Below, one piece after another: positions 11,700 through 22,619 of a stretch of 64,000 bases of DNA. Below the pieces are notes generated by a model that had not been told where the DNA came from, searched no databases, and saw nothing but the letters and a program-made list of their open reading frames with translations. Position 1 is the first letter of the stretch. Each line of letters begins with the position of its first letter. The translations under genes were made by a program, and so were the position numbers. Source of the stretch: Bactrocera neohumeralis (Eukaryota; Arthropoda; Insecta; Diptera; Tephritidae). The DNA is taken from NCBI RefSeq assembly GCF_024586455.1, contig NC_065920.1, positions 69,038,821-69,102,820 on the forward strand, read 5' to 3'.

Positions 11700-12310
11700 G
11701 TCCAAAAATTGGGCTTAAAAATTTTTGAACTTTTTCACCACGGTGTGGTGAAAAACTTAACATACCTCTATTTTAATTAATTTTCAAAATTATAATATTT
11801 GTTAAAGTGTAATCTGTCTCAATTTTTTTTTACTTTTTCACCTCATTAAGGTTAGTTAATAACAATTAATTTACTACAATAGCGGCTTTGGTAATTTTTT
11901 TCAAAAATCTTAACATTTTTGAAGATAATTTTGCTTTTAAGAGTTTCGAACTTTTTCACCACAGTATGGTGAATTAAACAATTTACCACACTGGTGATAT
12001 TTGATAAATTATAATATTTTTTAAAGCATAACTTAGATAACTTCTTCTCAGAGAGTTTCGAACAATTTCACCACAAAATTTATTTACGGTAATGATGTAA
12101 TTTGATTATTTATTTCAATACTACAATATTTCCGGAAACAAAATTTTTTCTTAGATAGTATAAAAATTTCTCACCACAGCATGGTGAATTAATAATTTTG
12201 TATTTACTACAAAAGCGTTTTGACAACTAATTTTAAAAATCATAATATTTTATGAAAATGTTTGAGTTTCAGAGCCCTGAACTTTTTACCACAGTTAAAA
12301 ATGTTTTATT
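11700..12310. repeat. Satellite-like tandem array, right block
   Basis: Same unit as the 9060-10210 block. Cores begin near 11736, 11839, 11957, 12069, 12172 and 12287, with spacings of 102-118 bp. The core at 11957 is identical to the consensus CACCACAGTATGGTG. The units at 11839, 12069 and 12287 have lost one arm of the palindrome. Confidence 0.85.
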
Positions 12311-12609
12311 CATTTTTTTTAATTTAGTTCCAGAGAAGTTGACGTGGTAAAGCAATTGCAAAATTGCACTAAGAGGTATCTATCAAGGCCATTTATGTTA
12401 GTAGTGGGTAATGGCGGTGGCACTTCTCCTTATAGTTGAAATTTCATATAATGAAGACGACCCAACGGAACCAAACCAAACCAATTTTGTACATATTATT
12501 GTCATTATGTTCTCTACACATGATTTGAAAATGCCTAAGATGGAAGAACTACCACGTCCCTTTAAATTTATCTGTAGTGGAGAGTGCTCGAAAAGGTTAC
12601 ACTTGCTAA

Positions 12610-13440
12610 GAAGTTTGAACGCTACCAAAGAGCTGCTCTTATCGACTTCTCCGGTGCTTTGTGGACTACACCAACAGTGGCACTTAACGCCATTCTACAT
12701 ATAGCATCCATGAATATTGCCAGCAGGTGAATTGCTGTCACCCTGAGGCTCAGAGTTACGCTCAAAGTTACTTAAGGAGTAACTGTCCTCACTGGACATA
12801 GCATTATGCTACTCGTTTGTATGTCTAATGGCGTAAATGGAAACTATAAAGTTGTGGAATTAGCAAAACGGGGCACCCTTTATCACGGACCTAGCGTGTG
12901 GTTAGCAGGCGTTGTTCGACGAAGAAGGTAAGGTAGTAATATCCAGGCAATTTGATCTCCATTACCCAGACTTTGCAAAACTGAGAATGAAACACCTCGG
13001 TAGTCTTACCTTCCACGAAACAGTAGACATAGCATAAACTGGCATTGGCCGCCTCAACAAATTTGTGATCAGCACAAGGGCTTTGTCGATTTTTGACCCA
13101 AGACGTTAGGTTTGTCTACTATAATCCAGACATTGGATTATGTCTGAGCGTGGGTTTTCTGCTCACGAGGCATGGACCTCTGAATGCATTTTTACATCAG
13201 AGGCACCTATCTGATAGTTCGGGTGGTTTTTGTGCGGCGGCGGTAGAGGACTGCGTGCATATAATTGCAGAAAGCCCGATGTACTCGGACATTAGGAATC
13301 TGCGTGGTAAGGGGATTATCTATACTGATGGACGTTTTGATGTTAGCGGTGTAATCTCCACTAGTAGGAATGCCGAAAAGTTAGGGTCGTTAGTTGTTTA
13401 AGCGGCGTAGACGATATCTGAGAATTAGGGTTACTTTTTG
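12610..13440 (+). mobile_element. Non-LTR retrotransposon relic (R1/I group), end of ORF2
   Basis: Reading 12620 onward gives YQRAALIDFSGALWTTPTVA LNAIL, the conserved region just after reverse transcriptase ('QR..C..I.GA.RTTPT.AL'). Fragments of an RNase H end follow near 12830 (GN.K..ELAKRGTL..GP). At 13093-13401 an open 102-codon stretch contains FLLTRHGPLNAFLHQRHLSD, AAAVEDCVHIIAESPMYSDI and RNLRGKG, the C-terminal Cys/His region of R1-like LINEs. The first cysteines of the knuckle are partly lost. Frame breaks make it non-functional. The 13440-13880 stretch may be its 3' untranslated part. Confidence 0.78.
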
Positions 13441-14454
13441 TAAGAGTGGTGTGTGTATGGCATCCAACCCCTGGTCACCAGAGCAGAGCAGTATGGAAGC
13501 TCAACTGGTAGTAGTTTTGGCTACGAGGTCTGAACGAAGACTTTATTTTGTTACCTCGGGGATATGTGCCCTTTGAATTCCAATCAGCTCATCCGGACTG
13601 GCACTCGGTGAGTACCGTTGTGGTTGTGGTTAAAACCCTAATGCGGGATAAACCCAAAGCTCTGCAGATGTTTTAGATGGACCTCGACCCCTAGTAAGGT
13701 GGTTAGTGTGTTCATTTCAGGGCGCTGATCAATGCATTGTCTTGATCCGCTGTGCTCTTTAGCGCTGTGTGGTAAAGCTGTTGTCAACAGGTATACACAG
13801 CGAACGTTGTCCAAGTGGAGCTCCTCTTTTCAGGACTGACTATTTAAGCCAACCTTACTTAACCTAGACTTTTATGATTGATCTCCGATTTTTTTTTCTG
13901 TTGAAAAAAATAATTTGAAAGGAAAATGTGATTTTGATTTTATTGCTTAGGACTCACTTTAAGCTTTACAATTTACCAATCAATTTCTCTAAAAATTGGA
14001 CCACCCTAATATTTGCTTCATCACTGATATCTCTACCACTTTCCTTACCACTCTCACATATACTTTCTCCTTCTCATTGCAATTGCTTTCATAGTTTTTC
14101 AACATGTTTATTTCACCTTCGTTTTTTAGTGTTGTTGTATATCTGTATGTCATATTTCACCTTCTCATGCCAGAGCAGCTGGCTTTTATTGCAAATGTTG
14201 CCAACATTTATTGATAAATTGCAAGTGTCGCCTTTGGCATTGCAATTGTCGTACACGTTTTAACAGTTAAATGATAAACAAGGCGGTGCAAAAAAAATGT
14301 GAAGTTGAAAATTTAAAAAAAGCAAAAAGGTGGGTTAAAAAAATGCACGAAAAAGTAGTAGAAAAAAGTTTATATAAAAAATTAAAAAAAAACACTTGAA
14401 AAATTATTTAAAAAAAAAATGAAACAAAACGGTGTATTTTATATACTACATTCG
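13441..14454. other. Possible LINE 3' flank, then unannotated AT-rich DNA
   Basis: 13440-13880 is less AT-rich than its surroundings and follows the LINE relic directly, so it may be its 3' untranslated region. This is inference only. 13880-14454 is T-rich then A-rich with no recognised feature; the 111-codon open frame at 13928-14263 is a T-rich artefact. Confidence 0.35.
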
Positions 14455-14456
14455 TA

Positions 14457-15337
14457 TATCGGGTGATTTTTTAATAAAAAAAAAAACGCAAAAATTTGCA
14501 AAATTTCTTTATTTGAAACGTTAGATTGGTTCAACATTACTTTTTGATAAATTTAAATGTTGACCGCGGCTGAGGTGGTCCATTCGGAAAGCATTTCGGC
14601 CGGAATATTTTATCGACAAATTTTGTTCAGCGATGAGGCTCATTTCTGGTTGAATGGCTACGTAAATAAGCAAAATTGCCGCATTTGGGGTGAAGAGCAA
14701 CCAGAAGCCGTTCAAGAACTGCCCATGCATCCCGAAAAATGCACTGTTTGGTGTGGTTTGCACGCTGGTGGAATCATTGGACCGTATTTTTTCAAAGATG
14801 CTGTTGGACGCAACGTTACGGTGAATGGCGATCGCTATCGTTCGATGCTAACAAACTTTTTGTTGCCAAAAATGGAAGAACTGAACTTGGGTGACATGTG
14901 GTTTCAACAAGATGGCGCTACATGCCACACAGCTCGCGATTCTATGGCCATTTTGAGGGAAAACTTCGGAGAACAATTCATCTCAAGAAATGGACCCGTA
15001 AGTTGGCCACCAAGATCATGCGATTTAACGCCTTTAGACTTTTTTTTTGTGGGGCTACGTCAAGTCTAAAGTCTACAGAAATAAGCCAGCAACTATTCCA
15101 GCTTTGGAAGACAACATTTCCGAAGAAATTCGGGCTATTCCGGCAAATGCTCGAAAAAGTTTTTTTCAATGGACCACCCAAGACGCAGCCGCGGTCAACA
15201 TTTAAATGAAATTATTATCAAAAAGTAAATGTCATGAACCAATCTAACGTTTCAAATAAAGAACCGATGAGATTTTGCAAATTTTATGCGTTTTTTTTTA
15301 AAAAAAAGTTATCAAGCTCTTAAAAAATCACCCGATA
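14457..15337 (+). mobile_element. DD41D mariner-group element (rosa-like), foldback derivative with TA duplication
   Basis: Both ends carry TATCGGGTGATTTTTTAA as inverted repeats, flanked by TA at 14455 and 15338. Inside, an open stretch encodes ILFSDEAHFWLNGYVNKQNC, WCGLHAGGIIGPYFFKDAVG, MWFQQDGATCHTARDSMA, PPRSCDLTPLD. Between the second and third aspartates there are 41 residues, the DD41D spacing I know from the rosa family of Ceratitis. The N-terminal half is absent. In its place the left 150 bp is an inverted copy of the element's own right end (about 15135-15337), including C-terminal codons, so the start near 14557 is an artefact. Frameshifts occur near 15045-15160. Confidence 0.87.
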
Positions 15338-15547
15338 TAAACATATGTAAGCCAAATAAATACGCTACAACTTCACTTCCGCTTCCAGCACCGAAAGTTG
15401 GCAATATCACTGTGTTCTTTGCCCGTTATCCAGTCTTCTTTTTTCTCATTTTTGATATTGTTGCAAAAATTTTTTTCAATTTGAAGTGAAATTAATGCAT
15501 ATGCTTGTGTGTGTATTTGTGTGCTTTTGTATTTTAAATTCTGTTTT

Positions 15548-15565
15548 ACGCCCGTAAGTAGGCTG
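15548..15565 (-). promoter_or_regulatory. Variant Su(Hw)-like site ACGCCCGTAAGTAGGCTG
   Basis: Variant of the recurring motif in which TATGC is TAGGC. The other arm, CGCCC, and the central TAAGTA are kept. Weak on its own. Confidence 0.3.
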
Positions 15566-15776
15566 CATATTTTGCATGTATTCACTAAAACAGGTTTAAA
15601 TGCATTTTTTGGTTCTTTTCGTAAATCACATGACATTTTGTATCAAATGATATTTTTCAATTCTCCCACCCACTAGAGTTGTCAGCGTTCTTTTTTTATA
15701 TTCTGGCGCTCGGTTAACATTCTTGGTTTAATATTTCAGCATTTTTAATTTTTCACCTGATATTGATAGCTTTCGC

Positions 15777-16622
15777 TTGATTATTTTCATGCTGGAATCT
15801 AATTACACAAATAATGGCTGGAAGTTATTGTTTACGGATGGCTCCAAGTCCATCGATTCCACTTCGTTAGCAGTTGTCACTGCCACAGGAGAAATTATTT
15901 GCAATTGTCTTCTTCCCTCAACGAGCTCTGTATTTACCGCTGAAGGATCTGCTATCCTTCATGCAGTTAATTACGCAAAAAAGACTAAAGGAAAGTTCCT
16001 CATCTGTACAGACAGCAAATCGTGTATGTCTGCAATAACGTCTCCTTCCAATCGCAATCCCATAATAGAAGTTATCAGGGACACGGTCATTGGTGCCCCT
16101 CAGAAAATCCAAGTAATGTGGATCCCTGGCCATGTTGGTATTACAGGCAACCACTTTGCAGACCTCGCTGCGAAAAATGTAGCCAGGACTCCTGCCTTAA
16201 CATACTACGTCTCATCCAAGCAAGACATTCTTAACTTTATTAAGCACAAAAAGCATCAAAAAAACGCAAGCGAATTGAAAACATTTAAGCATCACTACGC
16301 GGTCATAAACCCAGCCAGAAATCGTATAATCTACTCGTCAACAGTTCCAACTAGCGCAATGAAGACATATACTCGATTAAGGATTGGACACACTATCATA
16401 ACACACGCCCACCTACTATCGGGTAAAAGCCCATCCATTTGCCGCCTTTGCGATGACGCCGCTTCTATCAAACACTTACTCACACTCTGTCCGATGCTTC
16501 ACCCAACAGCCCACAACTCTGGCAACATTGATCTCATAAAACTACTAAGTGAACCTTCAGAAAAAAACGTGATGATTGTATATAGATTCTTAAAAACCAA
16601 CGATTTGTTAAAATATATTTAA
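15777..16622 (+). CDS. C-terminal part of I-like LINE ORF2: RNase H and zinc knuckle, reading frame intact
   Basis: This 281-codon frame is open from a TTG in flanking DNA, so the true element code begins at about codon 7. RNase H residues are all present: D21 in FTDGSK, E56 in FTAEGSAI, D79 in CTDSKS, H119 in WIPGHVGITGN and D129 in FADLAAK. A tail with CRLC-X7-H-X4-C (C222, C225, H233, C238) follows, as in I-group ORF2 proteins. In the intact element this RNase H would degrade the RNA strand during target-primed reverse transcription. There is no endonuclease or RT domain left, so the copy cannot move itself. I see no frameshift or stop, in contrast to every other LINE piece in the window. 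Confidence 0.85.
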   Translation: MIIFMLESNYTNNGWKLLFTDGSKSIDSTSLAVVTATGEIICNCLLPSTSSVFTAEGSAILHAVNYAKKTKGKFLICTDSKSCMSAITSPSNRNPIIEVIRDTVIGAPQKIQVMWIPGHVGITGNHFADLAAKNVARTPALTYYVSSKQDILNFIKHKKHQKNASELKTFKHHYAVINPARNRIIYSSTVPTSAMKTYTRLRIGHTIITHAHLLSGKSPSICRLCDDAASIKHLLTLCPMLHPTAHNSGNIDLIKLLSEPSEKNVMIVYRFLKTNDLLKYI

Positions 16623-16782
16623 GCAACTTACATCTTTACTAACCCTTAGCAAATAGAATTTTTCACCTAGTTATAATTACAAGACGGCTGAAGGCCTCGT
16701 AGCCAGTGCTGCGTTTATGTATTTATATAATAAAACTCTTTTTGTTATATGAATTATTATAAAAAAATAAATAAATAAATAA
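15794..16782 (+). mobile_element. 5'-truncated I-like LINE insertion with 11-bp target-site duplication
   Basis: The 11 bases ATTTTCATGCT occur immediately before (15783-15793) and after (16783-16793) the element. Between them lie the ORF2 tail, a short 3' untranslated region with AATAAA near 16729, and a 3' tail of AAAT/TAAA repeats (16761-16782). A 5' truncation plus short simple-repeat tail plus duplication is the product expected of target-primed reverse transcription, and simple-repeat tails rather than poly(A) are typical of I-group elements. The perfect duplication and open frame argue for recent insertion. Confidence 0.88.
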
Positions 16783-16793
16783 ATTTTCATGCT

Positions 16794-17129
16794 ATATTTA
16801 GATCTCATTATTTTTTCGTCTTACGTTCGAGATTTTCTAGTTTTCATGTTGTCTTCATTATTTCTTTTCACCCCAAATTAATATCAAATTCTCTTTGTGA
16901 CATCAAAAAGTTTGAAGCTATCATTTCATAAAAGCTTTAACTAAAGTGTTTATAAATTTTAAAAAATAAAGGGTGAATTTTTTAAGAGATAGTTAGCAAG
17001 CGAACTAACAAACTACACCGTCACGGGTGGCAACGGAATTTTCATTGAGTTATTCTTACTCGAAACTACAATAATTTTTTTAAACTTTATCAATCGTTTA
17101 GGTACCGAAAGCTTCCAGTAGGATCGGTC
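16794..17129. other. Short intergenic segment
   Basis: AT-rich. It includes 'aaagggtgaattttttaag' near 16968, which resembles a DD41D terminus, but no matching partner end was found. Confidence 0.35.
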
Positions 17130-17545
17130 AGCAAGACATAGATCACTAAAGGCCATATGTCCACTTGCGAGTCAGAGTTTCGTTATTTTTTTCGAAGTGG
17201 AATTGACCTTGCCTGCTCCACAGCATTCATTAACTTGGTAGGTCCTCATACCATAAAGGAGCTGCTCCGCAAGGAAGAAGCAACAGAGAGAGAGAGAGGT
17301 ATTGGCAACAAATTCAAGACATGTGCCAATCGAAGTTGCTAAATATAGGCCTAGCTTCTTGTGCGAATTGCCGGTTCTGCGATAGGGAACACGAAACTCC
17401 AGAACACCTGGTAATTGACTGCATAACAGTCTTCAGATTCAAAATATCTATATTTCCACATATGGATCACAACGCCTCACTAGCACATGGCAGTATATTG
17501 GAAGTTATAAATATGCTGATGTAAGATGCGGCGTTGTAATTTAGG
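17130..17545 (+). mobile_element. Non-LTR retrotransposon relic: post-RNase H tail and zinc knuckle
   Basis: Translation gives SGIDLACSTAFINLVGPHTI KELLRKEE, then in another frame MCQSKLLNIGLASCANCRFCDREHE TPEHLVIDCI and SILEVINMLM. The Cys pattern CRFC..H..C is the knuckle that follows RNase H in R1/I-group LINEs. The relic at 35660-36060 (minus) shares CDR..T.EHL.IDCI and ILDFINMLR, so both come from one family. Frameshifts and an AG microsatellite at about 17287-17300 disrupt it. Confidence 0.75.
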
Positions 17546-18379
17546 AGAGGGCACAATAAAGCTAAGGTCGCGGTACAATTCTCATCTTATATCTTATTTT
17601 ACTTTTTCACATGAAAATTTATACCAAATTTTAAATGTACGAAGGCTGGCGATACGAGAAAGAGAAAAATTTATAGTCAGGTTTTCAAGTGACATAAAAC
17701 ATGTATCTTTTGAAAAAGTCCAAACATCATATTTAGAGAAATTGTTGGTTAATTTAGAAAAAATACTAAAAAATTGATTTCCAGGCTTGTTTTTCCTGAA
17801 TCCTTTATCACTTGCCATATTTGTGCACCCACAAATATTTCCTCTTTATTTTTTGTCTCGCTGAATTTGGGAAATTTCTCTTTCATTTATACAAATAAAC
17901 TATCATCTCTAAGCATTGCTTTTTCCTCTTTTCTATGTAGGTTGAGTCTGTTGACTGAAAACAATGTAATATGTTTGGATTTGGTTGTTATTGTCCATTC
18001 TTAAATCAGTCACGATTTATTATGTTGATTTCTCACAAGAAATCCGAAGTAGGATGAATAGCTTTCTTCAATTAATTATGTGAAATTGAGATGCTGAGAT
18101 TTAAAAGTTAAAAACTTGTGGCGTCATTGCAACACTTTCGTGGCATATTTACGATTTAACAAATGGGTATGTGATGTAAATTAAATAGTCCTACTGTCAT
18201 ATTGAAAAAGGCACATTTATGAGGTAAGAAATAATTATAAGCTGTCACAAAAAGGAGACTCTATTGTAGCAAAATTTTTATATATTGTTAACTACTATTG
18301 TAAAAAATTGCTTCTGATATCACATCATTCAATTATAGAGATAAACAATGGATAATTTACTGCATGACATGTGAGATAA
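17546..18379. other. Intergenic DNA, no gene recognised
   Basis: AT-rich. The open frames at 17526-17777 and 17774-18004 show no domain. No repeat was recognised. Confidence 0.4.
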
Positions 18380-18870
18380 ATGATGTTTAGACCACTTTAA
18401 CCACATCACATCGGATTTCGTGGCCTCGTTTTTACATCGCATGATAAGAAATCACAACAAATCGCACAAAATAGCTGTATTTCAAATCATAAGACTGAAA
18501 CTCTATCCCGATCAGAAACAAATTTTACCCATTGTGCGGCAGAAATTTACAGCAATTCATATCAGATCAGTTAGTCGCGTTTCGTATTGCGTCACTGGAA
18601 TTTACTTCGAAATATGTCACAGCATTTGGTGCGAAGCAAAGCAAAATTTTACATCAGAAGGCTATAAATCACATCCCGTAACATAAGTTTACAACTTTGC
18701 TGCACATCACATCATGTCAAATCGACTTGACTATGATTTGAAATCACATTGGACTACTTTAAATTTCTTGCTTTGAGATAGTTTCCATTTATAGAGTACA
18801 ATTTCACATTACGTGACTATAAATCTCATCAACTAAGACAACTTAACATCACGTTGCTGTATATTCTCAT
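18380..18870. repeat. Degenerate repeat rich in 'aaatcacatc'
   Basis: The phrases 'cacatcacatc', 'gaaatcacaa', 'ataaatcacatc', 'gaaatcacattgg' and 'ataaatctcatc' recur every 50-75 bp without strict phase. It looks like an old tandem repeat or compositionally biased DNA. Period and boundaries are uncertain. Confidence 0.45.
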
Positions 18871-19139
18871 CACCAATATCAAAAAAAAAAAATGTACAAT
18901 AAATTACACTCCTCGACATGTTATCACATAACATCTAAAATATGAATTTATAAATGAACTTTTGTAGAGCTCATAATTATTACTTTTAAATAGTCCTAAT
19001 GAAAACCCCTTCATCGTGCAGCCAATTTCCAGGGGAATCATCGAAAAATATATCTGTTTAACACTGTCATAAATCTAAACCATAATAAGTAAGAATGGGC
19101 TAATTCCTGCAACTTGCGAGAATCAACGCCTTACATATA

Positions 19140-19645
19140 CTCTATATAACTCATACACTGACCGACAAATTTGGCATACGATTTATCATAAAAACAAAAA
19201 TCAATAAACGTAGTATATGGGAGTTAGAATAGTATCGACCCGATTTTATCTCCTAACAATTATCATGCCCCATACTAAATCATCCTTGGGTTTCATTAAG
19301 GTATCTCATATATAATCACCAATCATATGGCTTAAAGTCAGTTGATTGTTCGAATATCCCGATATCAGTTACATAAAGTCACCCTAAAGTTCGAAAATCT
19401 TTATACGAAGTATATATTACAATGGTGTAAGAAAAGGATTATCCCTTAATTTCAGTTATACTCGTATATATCACACATTGACCGACATTTTCGATCAAAA
19501 GTCAACTATAGGTACCGGGGTCTACATATTCGGTACCTAAGGTGTTGAACAGTTTTGTTAAAATTTGGACAATTTTTGGTCATTTGGTGGCACATTTTAA
19601 AGGTATTATTAGTGCAAAGCTTCAGCACGTTATATCATGATTTGT
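19140..19645 (+). repeat. Non-coding dispersed repeat segment
   Basis: 'ctcatacactgaccgac' near 19150 and 'tcacacattgaccgac' near 19470 are related blocks about 320 bp apart. Downstream text ('aaaagtcaactataggtac', 'gtctacatattcggtacct', 'tgaacagttttg') resembles non-coding repeats I know from fly genomes, but I cannot name the family. It stops just where the DD41D relic begins. Confidence 0.45.
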
Positions 19646-19654
19646 GTACTGGAA

Positions 19655-20045
19655 AGATTCAAGAACTGCCACTTCATCCAGGAAAACAGCGGTTTCTCTT
19701 CAAAATTGATGCCGATGGGAACGTAACCGTCAATGGTGATCATTATAGTCTCATGATAACCGACTATTTGATGCCTGAAATTACAGCTTGTGATAACGAA
19801 ACTTCCTGCACATAGCATAAAGCAATGGATTTATTGAGAGAACATTTCGGTAAGCAAATAATTTCACGTTTTAGGCGGTCGATTGGCCACGAAGGTGGGG
19901 CGATATCATCCGCGGTCAACATTTGAAAGATGTAATCTTCAAAAAGTAAATGCAAAAGAATCTTCTTTCGAATAATAATAAACTTTTCCTAGTAAATTTG
20001 AAGTTTCTGTGTCGAAATGGATTTCTTGAAATGGATCACCCGTTT
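19655..20045 (+). mobile_element. DD41D mariner-group relic, 3' half
   Basis: Reading across a frame break gives IQELPLHPGKQ, then DGNVTVNGDHYSLMITDYLM PEI, MDLLREHFGKQIISRF and RGQHLKDVIFKK. This is the standard order from the middle to the C-terminus of this transposase group. The second catalytic aspartate region and the SCDLTPLDYF block are deleted. A 'gatcacccg' end near 20037-20045 matches the right end of these elements. Same group as the copies at 14457 and 47840 but a different subfamily by sequence. Confidence 0.78.
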
Positions 20046-20535
20046 GTATGAATACTTCCAAAAGGACAATTTTTTTTGCGAAAAAATGTTCAGTTCATAG
20101 TGATTAAAAAATCAAAATTGTTTTCAAAAATGTATCTTAATATATATGTATATAACCTGTTTGAAGCAAAAACTTACAGAAAGAATAATTAATTGTACAA
20201 AATAATAAGTATTATCCAGTCGCCATCATATTCCAACATTTTTGCTTTTCCCATTGAAATTTATTTTAGATCTTTGAGTGATTTACCCTAATAAATGAAA
20301 CAAAATATAGAAAAAAATCAATTCCGAGAAATCACTGGAATTTTCAGCATGCATTTGAACTATAAATATTTTTGCCTACTGTAAGGCGATATGCCAACAG
20401 TAGAAAACACTGCACTCAACAAATATTTTTGTGGCATTCATATAATGCCAGTTGGACCAAAGATAAATGGCATTGAAAGAAATGTGAATTCTGAGAAAAA
20501 TGGAAAATCAAAAAAATGCTGTACGAGCTGAGTAT

Positions 20536-20553
20536 GCGCCTAAAAATATGCAA
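20536..20553 (-). promoter_or_regulatory. Su(Hw)-like site GCGCCTAAAAATATGCAA
   Basis: The reverse complement with its flank reads TGTTGCATATTTTTAGGCGC, one of the closest matches in the window to the site type known from Drosophila, with an AT-rich arm, GCATA(C/T)TTT core and GGCGC arm. Confidence 0.65.
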
Positions 20554-21264
20554 CATCAAGGACATAGTGTGAGTTTGCCGCCACAAGGGAAATATGTGAG
20601 GGCCACAAATATAAGAGAAATTTATGAAAATTCTACTAGCAATGCAACCACTGAAGCTTATAGTGGAAAATTAGTTGGCAAATGCATGTTGAAAATTTTT
20701 ATTACTTACCGGAATTTGTCTGGTGGTGCGTACATATTACATATATCTACTCTTACATCTGTATGTGCGTGTATCTGTACACACATGTGATGAAAATGCA
20801 ATTTTATTTATTTCAAAAGCTACAAAATTCAAATATTAGTTGGAGTGAAGGTGAAAAAATTTTGGCTCTAGGACACCTGAGCAGCTACGTGCAGTTTATC
20901 CTTAAGCACATCGATGCATCCAACTCGGTTACAGTAGTGCAAAAAAACACCGTCAGGCATAAGATTCGACAAATAGAAAATGAAAACCGAATTTATTTAT
21001 GACTTCGAATGGACAATTTGACAATTGGACTAATGTGCTGGCCGCACAGACGTGTGCTATCAGAGGCATGCATGAATAATACACACATATACACTGACAT
21101 ACATTCAAATAAACGCACACACACATAAATAGTTATACATATAGCTATCAGAAGTAGCTTTTAACTCTTGTGGCCATAAAATTTTTTAAGTTTTTTCTTA
21201 TTTAATAGCAAACTGATAGTCAAATAGAACTTTTAACCTACTTTACGTTGTGCGACATGTCCAT

Positions 21265-21282
21265 GCGCCTCCAGATATGCAA
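21265..21282 (-). promoter_or_regulatory. Su(Hw)-like site GCGCCTCCAGATATGCAA
   Basis: The reverse complement is TTGCATATCTGGAGGCGC. Core and GC arm are intact; the spacer differs. Confidence 0.55.
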
Positions 21283-21785
21283 CGTTTGCGCATACAATGC
21301 AATGCGAAAGTAGACAAAAACGGTAACCTTAGAAATGCCCCGGAACTTTTCTCAATTCGATATGTGCTTTTAACACAAACACATATAAATTTTCACTGCC
21401 CAGCCCGTTGGTATTTGCCGGTTGTGGCCAAAAAGCCGGTAACTCACGTTTTTATGATTTCCTGATTTCATTTCAACTAACCAATTCATAGCTAAATTTG
21501 CAAAAAGGAAAAAAAATGTACCTACGTCTTTCATTGAGCTTCAGCGAAGCGCATAAAATGCAGATATTTCATTTCATGTCTTTCGCTTCCATGGCGATAG
21601 CAGCAAAAGTTTCGTCCGTAACACTTTTTGTGCCTACTTTCGGGCGCACCTCGCTTGTTTTTCGTTAATTTCGGCAGTTGCAACATTTTGCTCTGCTCGT
21701 TTTGTGGCAGCGTGTCTTATTTAAATTTATGTTGCTTGCGTATCTACGCTTGTCTGCTTGCGGCTGGCACTTGAGGTCAACGTGA

Positions 21786-21803
21786 GCGCATAAAAGTAGG
21801 CTG
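21786..21803 (-). promoter_or_regulatory. Variant Su(Hw)-like site GCGCATAAAAGTAGGCTG
   Basis: Matches the variant class with TAGGC in place of TATGC. It lies 120 bp from the site at 21912. Confidence 0.35.
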
Positions 21804-21911
21804 CGCAAAGTGATATTTGCTTTAATTTGCTGTTTGACCAGATATTTGCAGAGCTTAAGAAGCACCTGCTATCGAATTTATTTAAAAACTTATGTGATTT
21901 CGTATGGCTGC

Positions 21912-21929
21912 GTGCTTAAATGTATGCTA
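21912..21929 (-). promoter_or_regulatory. Su(Hw)-like site GTGCTTAAATGTATGCTA
   Basis: 15 of 18 positions agree with GCGCCTAAAAGTATGCTA. The GC arm is weakened and the core is intact. Confidence 0.45.
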
Positions 21930-22104
21930 TAATTTTTGCAATTGCAGCAGGTAGCTTGTAGTAACGGTATTTGTGGGTGTTTCGAGAGAAGAAAATCGAC
22001 GTTGACATACAAGTTGCATCAAATTGACTTTGAAAATCGTATGGGACTTCAGTTTGCTTGTATTCGGTAGTCTTATTTAATCATTTTACGATCTAAGCTG
22101 CTTA

Positions 22105-22480
22105 CAGAAAGCCTAACCTGGAATCACAGGTTACCATAAAGCAGATGAGCTGACAAGAAAGGGCACCTCAGCCTTCGATATACTCTGGGACACTATTCGA
22201 CAGCTGGGACTGGCGACAGCGATCATAAGATCCTTCTAGCCCAATGTCAATCAGAAGAGAACCAGCGAGCTCTTCGGTCTCACAAAGGCTAATCTTTCCC
22301 TAATCGTAAAGATTATGATCAGGTATTGTCCAATTGGTGACCATGTGATAAAGTTAACCCATCAAGTACCTGGAGGAACCGCCAGGCGTTTAAGGGTTAA
22401 AAACTACAGGATGCCAATTGGTGAGTGAGAAGCTGAGTTAGCCCCGACCAATGCTGAAAAAGGAAACTTGGAAAATCTTT
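22105..22480 (+). mobile_element. Non-LTR retrotransposon relic: end of RNase H and tail
   Basis: Translation gives GYHKADELTRKGTSAFDI (last RNase H aspartate in ADEL), then PNVNQKRTSELFGLTKANLS, LIVKIMIRYCPIGDHVIKLT and RLRVKNYRMPIGE. These match the region between RNase H and the zinc knuckle in R1/I-group LINEs (normal form 'L..GHC.IG.HA..L'). It shares KADEL.RKGTS with the minus-strand relic at 2225-2885. Stops and frame changes make it a pseudogene. Confidence 0.75.
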
Positions 22481-22619
22481 TTTTCCGACGAAATAGGTTT
22501 ATTTTAATATTTTGACTAAATTTAGAATAAAAAGGTTCTAGAAGACTTCAATTCCGGTTCCGTAATTTTGGCACCTTGAAAAAAACAAGCTAAGGTACTC
22601 TGGTTTTCAGTTATTCAGT

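Larger units (their letters stand above)
20046..22104. other. Intergenic DNA with four insulator-like motifs
   Basis: No transposon relic recognised. It contains three strong motif copies (20536, 21265, 21912) and one variant (21786) within 1.4 kb. Open frames of 96 and 106 codons at 20500-21002 have no recognisable domain, though they are not simple-sequence. Confidence 0.5.

Noticed and set aside
9060..12310. CRISPR-like or bacterial operator array because of regularly spaced palindromes
   Set aside because: The spacers are also repeated, so it is a satellite; the organism is an insect.
13093..13401. 102-codon frame as an independent small protein
   Set aside because: It matches the C-terminal tail of an R1/I-group LINE and continues the relic starting near 12610.
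14557..15069. 170-codon frame as a complete transposase gene
   Set aside because: Its first codons come from the inverted copy of the element's own 3' end; the true N-terminus is missing and the 3' part is frameshifted.
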